Of a DNA stretch of 64,000 nt, positions 17,912 to 26,159 are shown piece by piece. The stretch's first letter is position 1. Each line of letters starts with the position of its first letter. Under the pieces are notes generated by a model. It made no database searches, was not told the origin of the DNA, and saw only the letters and a program-made list of their open reading frames with translations. Origin of the DNA: Rhodoferax sp. (GTDB lineage: Bacteria > Pseudomonadota > Gammaproteobacteria > Burkholderiales > Burkholderiaceae_C); NCBI RefSeq assembly GCF_013297935.1, contig NZ_JAAFIX010000007.1:124001-188000 (forward strand), read 5' to 3'. The position numbers and the translations under genes were made by a program.

Positions 17912-19033
17912 ATGAGCTTACTTTTCACGCCTTACACCCTGCCTTCACCACGCGCCGGGCTGACATTACCCAACCGCATCGTGATCGCGCCCATGTGCCA
18001 ATACCAGGCGGTGCACGGCGAAGCCACCGACTGGCATTTGATGCACTGGGCCAACCTGCTCAACAGCGGCGCGGGGCTGTTCACCATCGAGGCGACCGGC
18101 GTGTTGCCGGAAGGGCGCATCAGCCCCGGCTGTCTCGGCCTGTGGGATGACCGCACCGAGGCCGCACTGGCCGACAAACTGCACCGCGCCCGCGCCCTTG
18201 CGCCGTCCATGTCGGTGTGTATTCAGCTGGCCCATGCGGGGCGCAAGGCATCGAGCAATCTGCCTTGGCAAGGCGGGCAACTGCTGGCTCCGGAGCAGGG
18301 TGGGTGGCAGCCTGTAGGTCCCTCAGCCCTGCCCCAGTTGCCGCACGAAGCGCCCCCGGTCGAGCTGACCTTGGAGGGCATGGAGCGCGTCAAGGCGGCG
18401 TTTGTACAAGCTGCGATTCGCAGCGCGCGCATGGGGGTGGACGCCATTGAACTGCACGCCGCCCACGGCTATTTGATGCACGAGTTTCTCTCGCCCATGG
18501 CCAACCAGCGCACCGACGCCTATGGCGGCAGTCTGGAGAACCGCATGCGTTTTCCCCTGGAGGTATTTGAGGCTGTGCGCGCGGCGTTTGACGGGACCTT
18601 GGGCGTGCGCATTTCGGCCAGTGACTGGGTCGAAGGCGCGTGGGATGTGGCGCAGAGCGCGGTGTTTTCACAGCAGCTGAAAGCACTGGGCTGCGACTTC
18701 ATCCACGTGTCCAGTGGCGGGGTGTCGCCCCAGCAAAAAATTGCGTTGGGTGCCAACTACCAGGTGCCGTTTGCGCGCGACATCCGCGCTGCGAGCGGCA
18801 TGGCCACCACGGCGGTCGGGCTGATCACCGAGCCGCAACAAGCCGAAGCCATTTTGCAAGCCGGCGACGCCGACCTGATCGCACTGGCCCGCGCCTTCCT
18901 CTACAACCCGCGCTGGGGTTGGCACGCCGCTGCCGCATTGGGTGGCCAAGTAGAAGGCAACCCGGTCTACTGGCGCTGCCTGCCGCGAGAGGCGCAGAGT
19001 GTGTTTGGCCAGGTGGCGGTGGGCACGCGCTAA
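17912..19033 (+). CDS. NADH:flavin oxidoreductase, Old Yellow Enzyme family (YqjM-like)
   Basis: 373 aa. FMN-barrel motifs: NRIVIAPMCQY with the Cys of the YqjM subgroup, IQLAHAGRKAS, IELHAAHGYLMHEFLSP, ANQRTDAYGGSLENR, and a C-terminal DLIALARAFLYNPRW. Reduces activated alkenes such as enones using NAD(P)H. ATG 17912 gives the expected N-terminus; the longer frame is not family-like. Divergent from tkt. Confidence 0.92.
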   Translation: MSLLFTPYTLPSPRAGLTLPNRIVIAPMCQYQAVHGEATDWHLMHWANLLNSGAGLFTIEATGVLPEGRISPGCLGLWDDRTEAALADKLHRARALAPSMSVCIQLAHAGRKASSNLPWQGGQLLAPEQGGWQPVGPSALPQLPHEAPPVELTLEGMERVKAAFVQAAIRSARMGVDAIELHAAHGYLMHEFLSPMANQRTDAYGGSLENRMRFPLEVFEAVRAAFDGTLGVRISASDWVEGAWDVAQSAVFSQQLKALGCDFIHVSSGGVSPQQKIALGANYQVPFARDIRAASGMATTAVGLITEPQQAEAILQAGDADLIALARAFLYNPRWGWHAAAALGGQVEGNPVYWRCLPREAQSVFGQVAVGTR

Positions 19034-19043
19034 ATGGCAAAAA

Positions 19044-19067
19044 AATGGGGAGCCTAAGCTCCCCATT
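19044..19067. terminator. Bidirectional terminator
   Basis: AATGGGGAGC-CTAA-GCTCCCCATT, a perfect 10-bp stem with an A-run on the left, between convergent genes (OYE and the PEP-CTERM protein). Confidence 0.85.
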
Positions 19068-19091
19068 CCATGAACATGGCCGAAGCCGTGC

Positions 19092-19724
19092 TTATGCTGC
19101 GTTGCGCTTGGCGCGGCGGCGGCTGATAGCACCCATCAAGCCCAGGCCCGCCAACAACATGGCGTAGGTTTCAGGCTCTGGTACTGCAGTCACATTGGAA
19201 GCCGTGAACTCCACGCGCAAACCAGTTGGGTTGCCACTCCTTTGAGCCAAGTTGGTCACCACAAATTCCAAAGTGTTCGCGCCACTGTTAAAGCCGTTGC
19301 TTGCGCTAAAGGCAGAAAAACTATTGAACCCGGTAGAGGCGCCCAGCTGAACGCCGTTCAGCTTCACTAACGCAGAGTTATCAGCAGCAAACTTACCCGA
19401 GAAGCTTGCGGTAGAAGCGTTGAAACCGGTCAGGTCGAAGCTCAATTTCCAAGAATAGGTACCGTTGGAAGTAGCGTCGAACGAATCGCCTTGGTTTTTA
19501 GTAGGGGTGATCCACTTGGAAGTGGTGGTGTTAGCAATCCAAGGGCCAATCGGCCAAACATTGTCTTTGGTCACATAGCCAAAGCCGGTGCCATTCAACG
19601 AATAGTTGGTGTCTTGCGAACCACTGGCAAAAGTACCGGTGTTCACCAAACCAGTGATAGACGCCGCGTGGGCGGAAACGAAGGCGCTGGCAGCCAGAAC
19701 TGCAGCAATTGCAAACTTTTTCAT
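19092..19724 (-). CDS. PEP-CTERM sorting domain protein
   Basis: 210 aa. Signal peptide 1-20 (VSAHA), a serine-, threonine- and asparagine-rich beta-type mature part, and the sorting tail: VPEPETYAM, a hydrophobic helix, then RRRAKR. An exosortase (EpsH/XrtA type) would cut at this tail and deliver the protein to the surface; no exosortase is in this window. The upstream region carries two palindromes. The adhesive or matrix role is inferred from the family. Confidence 0.9.
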   Translation of the reverse strand: MKKFAIAAVLAASAFVSAHAASITGLVNTGTFASGSQDTNYSLNGTGFGYVTKDNVWPIGPWIANTTTSKWITPTKNQGDSFDATSNGTYSWKLSFDLTGFNASTASFSGKFAADNSALVKLNGVQLGASTGFNSFSAFSASNGFNSGANTLEFVVTNLAQRSGNPTGLRVEFTASNVTAVPEPETYAMLLAGLGLMGAISRRRAKRNAA

Positions 19725-19790
19725 AAATCTCCCGATAGTTATAACAAGTCGTAACGGTGCGATTTTATGAAAAGGGGCTCAAAACAGACG

Positions 19791-19806
19791 TAGTCCGTAT
19801 GGACTA
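19791..19806. promoter_or_regulatory. 16-bp perfect palindrome upstream of the PEP-CTERM gene
   Basis: TAGTCC-GTAT-GGACTA lies 67-82 bp upstream of the PEP-CTERM start. The symmetry suits a LuxR/NarL-type response regulator dimer. The regulator is not identified. Confidence 0.5.
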
Positions 19807-19820
19807 ACAGATTGCAAAAA

Positions 19821-19838
19821 ATGTGACAAACATCACAC
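19821..19838. promoter_or_regulatory. CRP-like site
   Basis: TGTGA-N6-TCACA is an exact match to the core CRP consensus. It sits about 100 bp upstream of the PEP-CTERM start and touches the last codon of the PBP1A gene. Functional orientation toward the PEP-CTERM gene is inferred. Confidence 0.5.
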
Positions 19839-22126
19839 TATTGACTCACTGGCGCCTGATCCACTGCACTGGGCCGTACCGCCAGAGCAGGCGAAATCGC
19901 CTCGCCGTCCACACCCAGGCTTTGAATGAAACCGCCGTAAGACCATTCGGCGTAGCGCCAATCGTCACCCGCGCGCACCACGCCTTCGGGGGGCTGCACC
20001 TCTTGGACCGGCACACCCTGCAGGGCAACCGTCATGTAGTCAATCCAGGCGGGCAGTGCCAGCGCGGAGCCGGAGGCGCGGCTGCCCAGGCTGCGCGGGG
20101 TGTCATACCCCACCCACACTACCGCCACCACGCCGGGCTGGTAGCCCGCAAACCAGGCGTCCACCATGTCGTTGGTGGTTCCGGTTTTTCCGTAGAGGTC
20201 GGGCCGTTTCAAGATAGCCTGCGCCTTGGCTGCCGTGCCATTGCGGGTTACCTCCTGGAGCAGGCTGGAGACCATGAAAGTATTGCGGGCGGGCACCGTG
20301 CGCAAGGTTTCGTCGAGCACCTGGGGCGGTGCCTCAAACAACACCTCGCCATTGGCTCGGGCGATTTTTCGAATCAGCACCGGATTCAAGCGATACCCTC
20401 CATTAGCCAGCACCGCGTAAGCGCCTGCCATTTGCAGGGGGTTGGTAGAGCCTGAGCCTAGGGCTTGGGTGAGGTTGTCGGGCTGGCGCTCGGGGTCAAA
20501 GCCAAAATGGCTGGCCCACTCGCGGGCGCCCACGGGCGAGAGCAATTGCATCAAGCGGATGGACACCAGGTTCTTTGAGCGCGCCAGCGCACGGCGCAGG
20601 GTGATGGGGCCATCGGTGCTGCCATCGTCGTTCTCGGGAGCCCAGTCACCCACGTTTTCCATGGGCGCATCGTTCACCAGCGACTCCGGCTGCATGCCAC
20701 TCTCGATGGCGCCGGAGTAAATAAATGGTTTGTAGCTCGACCCGGGTTGGCGCCAGCCTTGGGTTACATGGTTGAACTGGTTGCGATGAAAGTCGAACCC
20801 GCCCACCAGCGCGCGGATGTCGCCATTGGTCGGGTCCATGGCGACCAGCGCGCCCTCGGCTTCCGGCCACTGCACCAAGCTCCAGGCTTTACCCTGCTGG
20901 ACCACGCGCACCACCGCACCCCGGCGCACGCGCAGTTTGGCCGCAGCCGCATCCCCCAGGCCGGATTGGGCAGGGCGCAGACCGGCCCCCTCCACCGTCA
21001 GCACCTCGCCGGAGCCCAGCACCACAGTCACGGCTTTGCTGCTGGCGCGAGTAACGATGGCGATGCGCAAGTCTTCGTCATCGTCGTAATCCGCCAGCGC
21101 CTGGGAGATGGCCGGGTCGTCGTCTTTCAGATCGGCGGGCAGTGACTCCTGGCCCTCGGGGCCACGCCAGACTTGGCGCAGCGAGTGCTCCACGATGGTG
21201 TGGCGCAAAGCCTTGAAGGCAGCTTGCTGATCGGCGGCCCGCAAGGTCGTGGTGACATTGAGGCCGGCGGTGTAGCTGGTTTCTCCGAACTGGGCATAGA
21301 CCTGCTGGCGCACCATTTCGGCGACGTGTTCGGCATGCACATCGACCTCATTGCGCTTGCGGATGAGCAGCTTTTCCGCTTTGGCGCTCTGGAACTGCGC
21401 CTCGGTAATCACCTCTTGCGACCGCATGCGGCCCAGCACCACCAGCTGGCGCGAGCGGGCGCGCTCATAGTTTTGAATAGGGTTCGCAAACGAGGGGTTC
21501 TGCGGGAGCCCGGCCAACATGGCGCACTCGGCAGCGCTCAGCGCCGTCAGGCTTTTGCCGAAATAGGCCTGGGCCGCAGCTTCGAACCCGTAAGCCCGCG
21601 CGCCGAGGTAGATCTGGTTCATGTAGAGCTCCAGAATCTGGTCTTTGCTCAGCTGGGCCTCAATTTTGTAGGCCAGTAGTGCCTCTTTGATCTTGCGCTC
21701 CAGAGTGCGTGAGCGGCTCAAAAAGAAGGTGCGCGCCACCTGCTGGGTGATGGTGGAGGCGCCCTGGGTGCGCCCGCCGGTCAGGTTAGACACCAGCGCG
21801 CGGGCCACGCCAATCGGGTCCAGACCGCCGTGCTCGTAAAAACGCGAGTCCTCCACCGCCAACAAGCTGTCTTTCATCAGCTTCGGAATCTGGTCTATGG
21901 GTTTGTAGACCCGGCGTTCGGTACCGAAGCCGGCCACCTCGACGCCATCGGCCGTCAGCACCCGCAAAGGCTGCTTGGGCTGGTAGTTCGACAGTGACGA
22001 CGTATCAGGCAGCTGGGTTGAAAAAAACACGACGGCACCGGCAAGCAACAAAGCCCCCAGTACCGCCAACAGCAGGCCGGTTTTGAAGATGCGCATGGGC
22101 CACGGGCCCGGAGAAATAGTTTGCAT
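19838..22126 (-). CDS. mrcA: Penicillin-binding protein 1A (bifunctional transglycosylase/transpeptidase)
   Basis: 762 aa. N-terminal membrane anchor (13-35), glycosyltransferase 51 domain with catalytic Glu92 in EDSRFYEHGG and TQGASTITQQVARTFFL, an OB-like insert, then the transpeptidase with GSSYKPF, SKN and KTGTT. Polymerises and cross-links peptidoglycan in the periplasm. All three transpeptidase motifs are intact. Single gene with no obvious operon partner. Confidence 0.95.
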   Translation of the reverse strand: MQTISPGPWPMRIFKTGLLLAVLGALLLAGAVVFFSTQLPDTSSLSNYQPKQPLRVLTADGVEVAGFGTERRVYKPIDQIPKLMKDSLLAVEDSRFYEHGGLDPIGVARALVSNLTGGRTQGASTITQQVARTFFLSRSRTLERKIKEALLAYKIEAQLSKDQILELYMNQIYLGARAYGFEAAAQAYFGKSLTALSAAECAMLAGLPQNPSFANPIQNYERARSRQLVVLGRMRSQEVITEAQFQSAKAEKLLIRKRNEVDVHAEHVAEMVRQQVYAQFGETSYTAGLNVTTTLRAADQQAAFKALRHTIVEHSLRQVWRGPEGQESLPADLKDDDPAISQALADYDDDEDLRIAIVTRASSKAVTVVLGSGEVLTVEGAGLRPAQSGLGDAAAAKLRVRRGAVVRVVQQGKAWSLVQWPEAEGALVAMDPTNGDIRALVGGFDFHRNQFNHVTQGWRQPGSSYKPFIYSGAIESGMQPESLVNDAPMENVGDWAPENDDGSTDGPITLRRALARSKNLVSIRLMQLLSPVGAREWASHFGFDPERQPDNLTQALGSGSTNPLQMAGAYAVLANGGYRLNPVLIRKIARANGEVLFEAPPQVLDETLRTVPARNTFMVSSLLQEVTRNGTAAKAQAILKRPDLYGKTGTTNDMVDAWFAGYQPGVVAVVWVGYDTPRSLGSRASGSALALPAWIDYMTVALQGVPVQEVQPPEGVVRAGDDWRYAEWSYGGFIQSLGVDGEAISPALAVRPSAVDQAPVSQ

Positions 22127-22193
22127 AGCGGTTCACCAATGGACCGCGCATTATGGGCAGTGCCGGTCGCGCTCCGGCAAGCACTTTGTAAAC

Positions 22194-22249
22194 GCTATGA
22201 AAACAGGAGCTACTCGCGCAATATCTACGAGGGCTACTTGCCTTTTTTG
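22194..22249 (+). repeat. Dispersed 56-bp repeat, copy C
   Basis: GCTATGAAAACAGGAGC opens it, then TACTCGCGCAATAT and GAGGGCTACTTGCC. The last 16 nt overlap the end of parA and include its TAG stop, at the same position in the repeat as the stop from copy A. Confidence 0.85.
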
Positions 22250-23028
22250 CTTGTTTTCTTCTTGGGCAGCAAGGCGTCATGCAAGGCTACAAACTCCTGG
22301 GTGAGCTTGTGGGCAGGGTCCAGGTAGATCATGGGCTTGGACTGCTCGTGCGACTCGCGGATCCGCACCGAGGCACCCAAGTTCGGTTGCAGCACCGGCA
22401 AGCCCTCGGCAATCAGCTCTTGCACCATGCGCTGGGGCAGGTTGGCGCGGGGCTGGAACTGGTTGACCACAATGCCCTCCACCTCCAGCGCCTTGTTGTG
22501 GTCGGCCTTGATCTCTTGCACGTTTTCCAGCAGGGTGTAGAGCGCACGGCGCGAAAAGTCGTCGCAGTCAAACGGAATCAAGCAGCCTTGGGCTGCAATC
22601 AGCGCGCTGCGGGTGTAGAAGTTGAGCGCGGGCGGGGTGTCGATGTAGATCTGGTCGTAATCGGCCGCCAGCAGCTCCAGCGCGTCGCGCAGCTTGTATA
22701 TTTTGTGGCGGCTCTCCAGCTTGCTGTGCAGCTCATCAAGCAGCGGGCTGGACGGCAGCACATCGAGGTGAGGCCACTGGGTTTCGCTGATGTAGTCGGT
22801 CACCGGCTTTTCGCGCACGGTGAACTTCAGGCTTTGCTCAAAAAAGTCGGCGACGTGGGGCAGATCGGGCGACATATCGGCGCCCAGCAGATAGCGGCTG
22901 GAGTTGCCCTGCGAGTCCAAGTCAATCACCAGCGTGCGCAAGCCTTGGGATGCGCTGATGGCCGCCAGGTTGCAGGTGATGGTGGACTTGCCGACGCCAC
23001 CCTTCTGGTTGAAAACTACGTGCTGCAT
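22234..23028 (-). CDS. ParA/MinD-type ATPase
   Basis: 264 aa. Deviant Walker A KGGVGKST near the N-terminus, Walker A' VIDLDSQGNSS, and YIDTPPAL as Walker B. Such ATPases position DNA, division or other cell structures. No parB or parS lies nearby, so a chromosome-partition role is not shown; it is a stand-alone (orphan) ParA. ATG 23028 has AAGGA upstream and yields the normal N-terminus. The Lys-rich end (KKKTSKKGK) is partly encoded by repeat copy C. Confidence 0.88.
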   Translation of the reverse strand: MQHVVFNQKGGVGKSTITCNLAAISASQGLRTLVIDLDSQGNSSRYLLGADMSPDLPHVADFFEQSLKFTVREKPVTDYISETQWPHLDVLPSSPLLDELHSKLESRHKIYKLRDALELLAADYDQIYIDTPPALNFYTRSALIAAQGCLIPFDCDDFSRRALYTLLENVQEIKADHNKALEVEGIVVNQFQPRANLPQRMVQELIAEGLPVLQPNLGASVRIRESHEQSKPMIYLDPAHKLTQEFVALHDALLPKKKTSKKGK

Positions 23029-23163
23029 GACGAATTCCTTTGCTGAAGCCGGACCGGAGATGGGCATGGAGTCTATAGGGGCGCCATGACGGGCGGCTGA
23101 CCCCTATCCCGCCCCGCCGGTGCAGGCAAAAACTGCGCCAAGCCTGGGCTATGCTCCCGACCC

Positions 23164-24012
23164 ATGCCCGACACCATTGCTCCGCACTCTGACATGTCCA
23201 CCACCACCGGCCCGACCACCAGCCCCGCCATCGTGCTCGCTGCCGGACGCGGTGAGCGCATGCGCCCGCTGACCGACACTAGCCCTAAGCCCCTGCTTCA
23301 GGTGCACGGCAAGCCGCTCATGCAACACCACCTCGAAGCGCTGGCGGCCGGTGGCTTTGCCTCAGCGCTCATCAACACCGCGTGGCTGGGCGAGCAGATT
23401 GAGGCAGCTTTTCAGAGTGTTTTAGCCCTCCAACCCAAGCAAAATATGCGCGAGCAGCTATCAAAAGGTGAGCAAAATGCTGCCAGTATCAGGCTGCATT
23501 ACTCCCACGAAGGCCGCGACTTCGGCGGCGCGCTGGAGACAGCGGGCGGCATTGCCCGCGCCTTGCCGCAGTTGGACACGGTGTTCTGGTCCATGGCCGG
23601 CGACGTGTTTGCGCCGGACATGGTGTTCACCGCCAGCGCCCTGGAGCGCTTTGCGCGCAGCGGCATGCTGGCCCACCTGTGGCTGGTGCCCAACCCGGCG
23701 CACAACACCCGGGGCGACTTCGGGTTGGCAGATGTAGGGGCCGACGGCATAGGCCGCTGCGTGGACCCCTTGCCCGACAGCAACGCGCCCCGCTACACCT
23801 ACAGCACCTTTGCGCTCTTCCACCGCGACCTGTTTGCCCAGCCTTGGTGCGACATCCCGGCCGGCAACCCGCACGGCATCAAAGCGCCGCTGGCCCCGCT
23901 CTTACGCAAGGCCATGCAGGGTGCACGGGTGAGCGCCGAGATTTACACTGGCCGCTGGACCGACGTCGGCACCCCCGAGCGCCTGGCAGAACTCAACGCA
24001 CAGACACCATGA
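23164..24012 (+). CDS. murU: MurU-like nucleotidyltransferase carrying a repeat insertion
   Basis: 282 aa. Nucleotidyltransferase signature AIVLAAGRGERMRPLTD then KPLLQVHGKPL, and WSMAGDVFAPD as the metal site, ending IYTGRWTDVGTPERL. This matches MurU, which makes UDP-MurNAc in the cell-wall recycling route (AmgK-MurU). Typical members are about 225-240 aa. Here residues 85-104 are encoded by copy D of the dispersed repeat, in frame, and the N-terminus is also extended. amgK lies 16 kb away. Overlaps pepP by 4 nt. Whether it is still active is unknown. Confidence 0.8.
   Translation: MPDTIAPHSDMSTTTGPTTSPAIVLAAGRGERMRPLTDTSPKPLLQVHGKPLMQHHLEALAAGGFASALINTAWLGEQIEAAFQSVLALQPKQNMREQLSKGEQNAASIRLHYSHEGRDFGGALETAGGIARALPQLDTVFWSMAGDVFAPDMVFTASALERFARSGMLAHLWLVPNPAHNTRGDFGLADVGADGIGRCVDPLPDSNAPRYTYSTFALFHRDLFAQPWCDIPAGNPHGIKAPLAPLLRKAMQGARVSAEIYTGRWTDVGTPERLAELNAQTP
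23418..23473 (-). repeat. Dispersed 56-bp repeat, copy D (inside murU-like CDS)
   Basis: On the minus strand it reads GATAGCTGCTCGCGCATAT then TTGGGTTGGAGGGCTAAAA. It is wholly inside the nucleotidyltransferase gene and leaves the frame open. Confidence 0.85.
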
Positions 24013-25412
24013 CTCAGCCCTCCACCTCCGCACTCTCTGCAGACTACGCCGGCCGCCGTGCCCGCCTGGCCGCCCACATCGGCCCACATGGCGTGGCGGT
24101 GCTGCCCACGGCCCCCGAGCAGCAGCGCAACCGGGACAGCGACTTTTTGTTCCGGGCCGACAGCTACTTCCACTACCTGAGCGGCTTTGGCGAGCCCCAA
24201 GGCTGGCTGGTCATCCAAGGCGATGGCACGACCACCCTGTTTTGCCAGCCCAAAGACCTGGAGCGCGAAATCTGGGATGGCTACCGCTTGGGGCCGGACG
24301 CTGCGCCGGGCACCTTGGGTTTAGATGTCGCCTACTCCGTGGCCGAGCTGGACCAGCGCCTGCCTGCGCTGCTGGACGGCGCCGACGCCGTCTGGTACCC
24401 CTTTGCCACCCACAAAGGTCTGGAGACCCGCATCGACGGCTGGCTCAGCAGTCTGCGCGCCCGCGTGCGCTTTGGCACCCTGGTGCCTGAGCAGGTGCGC
24501 GACTTGTGCGGCCCGCTGGACGAGATGCGCCTCATCAAAGACGCCTATGAGCAAGACGTGATGCGCCACGCCGCGCAGATCAGCGCGCAAGCCCACATCC
24601 GTGCCATGCAGCTGTCTGCCCGCATGCTGCGTGAAGGCAAAGACGTGCGCGAATACCACCTGGACGCCGAGCTGCTGCACGAGTTCCGCCTGCAGGGCTC
24701 GCAATACCCCGCCTACAGCTCTATCGTGGCCGCCGGTGCCAACGCTTGCGTGCTGCACTACCGGGCCGACGCGGCCCCGGTGCGCAACGGCGAGCTGGTG
24801 CTGATTGACGCCGGTTGCGAGCTGGACGGCTACGCCAGCGACATCACCCGCACCTTCCCCGCCAACGGCACGTTCACCGGCCCGCAGCGCGCGCTCTACG
24901 ACCTGGTGCTGGCTTCGCAAGTGGCCGCGATTGAGGCCACCAAAGCCGGTGCGCGCTTTACCGACCCGCACGACGCCACGGTGCGCGTGCTGGCGCAAGG
25001 CATGTTGGACCTGGGGCTCTTGAACAAAAACACCGTGGGTGGCCTGGACGATGTGATTGAGAAGCGCGCTTACTTCCAGTTCTACATGCACCGCACCGGC
25101 CACTGGCTGGGCATGGATGTGCATGACTGCGGCTCGTACACCGAGCCGTCTGAGCTGGGCACCAAGCATGTCCGCAAAGACGCGCTCACCGGCAATGAGA
25201 TCGTAAACCGGCCCGCGCGCATTCTGCGCAGCGGCATGGTGCTGACCATTGAGCCCGGCATTTATGTGCGTCCTGCACCGGGGGTACCGGAGCAGTTCCA
25301 CCACATCGGCATCCGCATTGAAGACGACGCTATCGTCACCGACACCGGCTGCGAGCTCATCAGCCGCGGCGTGCCGGTGGACGCGGGTGCGATTGAAGCC
25401 TTGATGCGTTAA
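24009..25412 (+). CDS. pepP: Xaa-Pro aminopeptidase (aminopeptidase P, M24B)
   Basis: 467 aa. N-terminal creatinase-like domain (RNRDSDFLFRADSYFHYLSG) and C-terminal pita-bread metallopeptidase: Asp ligands in LIDAGCELDGYASDITRTFP, His in HRTGHWLGMDVHD, Glu in LTIEPGIYV and GIRIEDD. Removes the N-terminal residue before proline, using two Mn ions. ATGA overlap with the murU-like gene indicates a shared transcript. Confidence 0.95.
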   Translation: MTQPSTSALSADYAGRRARLAAHIGPHGVAVLPTAPEQQRNRDSDFLFRADSYFHYLSGFGEPQGWLVIQGDGTTTLFCQPKDLEREIWDGYRLGPDAAPGTLGLDVAYSVAELDQRLPALLDGADAVWYPFATHKGLETRIDGWLSSLRARVRFGTLVPEQVRDLCGPLDEMRLIKDAYEQDVMRHAAQISAQAHIRAMQLSARMLREGKDVREYHLDAELLHEFRLQGSQYPAYSSIVAAGANACVLHYRADAAPVRNGELVLIDAGCELDGYASDITRTFPANGTFTGPQRALYDLVLASQVAAIEATKAGARFTDPHDATVRVLAQGMLDLGLLNKNTVGGLDDVIEKRAYFQFYMHRTGHWLGMDVHDCGSYTEPSELGTKHVRKDALTGNEIVNRPARILRSGMVLTIEPGIYVRPAPGVPEQFHHIGIRIEDDAIVTDTGCELISRGVPVDAGAIEALMR

Positions 25413-25446
25413 GCGCTGCTGCGCTAGACACCCACCCAGAGGCCGA

Positions 25447-26130
25447 TCAATCTTCGGCCGCGTCGTCTTCCGCGGCGGCTTGCTGGGCTGCGGCCCAGTG
25501 GCGCTTGGGCAGATGGCCTTGCAAGCGCTCGATCACCGTGTCGATAGCGATCTCGCTGACTTCGTGGCCCAGAAAGGGAATCACGTCGGCCGTCACATCC
25601 ACACCCAAAGCGACCAGGTGCTCCGCCGCAGTCACGGTGTAGCCGTAGTGAATGACGCCATCGACCTTGCCATGCACCATGTGCAAGGTGGTGTGGGCAT
25701 GGGGCGCGCGTGGCAGCTGGGCAAACCGGCCCGACAAGCCCACCACCCGACCGGCCAGCAGGCTGTCTTGCTGTGTGGCCTCCAGCGCCATGATGGCGCC
25801 TTGTGAAAAGCCCACCAGCCCGGTAGCCTCCGGCCCCACTTGCGCACGGGCTTGCCAGGCCTGCACCGCTTGCACAAATGCAGGCAAGGCCTCAGCGACC
25901 CGACCCGGCCGGTTTTCTTCGGTAATGTCGCGCACCGAAAACCACTGGAAGCCCTGACCCAAGTCAGAAGCCTGTGGTCCCTGCACACTGACCACCAAAG
26001 CATCTGGAAACTCGGCGGCCAAGCGCCGCCCCAGCGGTAGCAAACCTTGGGGCGTGGCGCCCACACCGTGGTGGAGCAGAAATAGTTGTTTGGCCGCGCC
26101 TGCGGGTTGTTGGATGACGATGTCAGTCAT
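25447..26130 (-). CDS. ypfH: YpfH-type serine esterase
   Basis: 227 aa. Alpha/beta hydrolase of the phospholipase/carboxylesterase group: LFLLHHGVGATPQGLLPLG, nucleophile in GFSQGAIM, HGKVDGVIHY with the Asp, and His in FLGHEVS. Probably acts on short acyl esters in the cytoplasm. ATG 26130 has AGGAG upstream, so the longer frame to 26163 is rejected. It starts 30 bp after the stop of the MFS gene, likely co-transcribed. The acidic tail (AAAEDDAAED) is unusual. Confidence 0.88.
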   Translation of the reverse strand: MTDIVIQQPAGAAKQLFLLHHGVGATPQGLLPLGRRLAAEFPDALVVSVQGPQASDLGQGFQWFSVRDITEENRPGRVAEALPAFVQAVQAWQARAQVGPEATGLVGFSQGAIMALEATQQDSLLAGRVVGLSGRFAQLPRAPHAHTTLHMVHGKVDGVIHYGYTVTAAEHLVALGVDVTADVIPFLGHEVSEIAIDTVIERLQGHLPKRHWAAAQQAAAEDDAAED

Positions 26131-26159
26131 AGGGTCGCTCCTGCGAACAAATTCAAGGG

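Noticed and set aside
22234..23028. Chromosome partition locus (parAB)
   Set aside because: Only a ParA-type ATPase is present; no parB and no parS-like sites nearby, so a partition role was not claimed.
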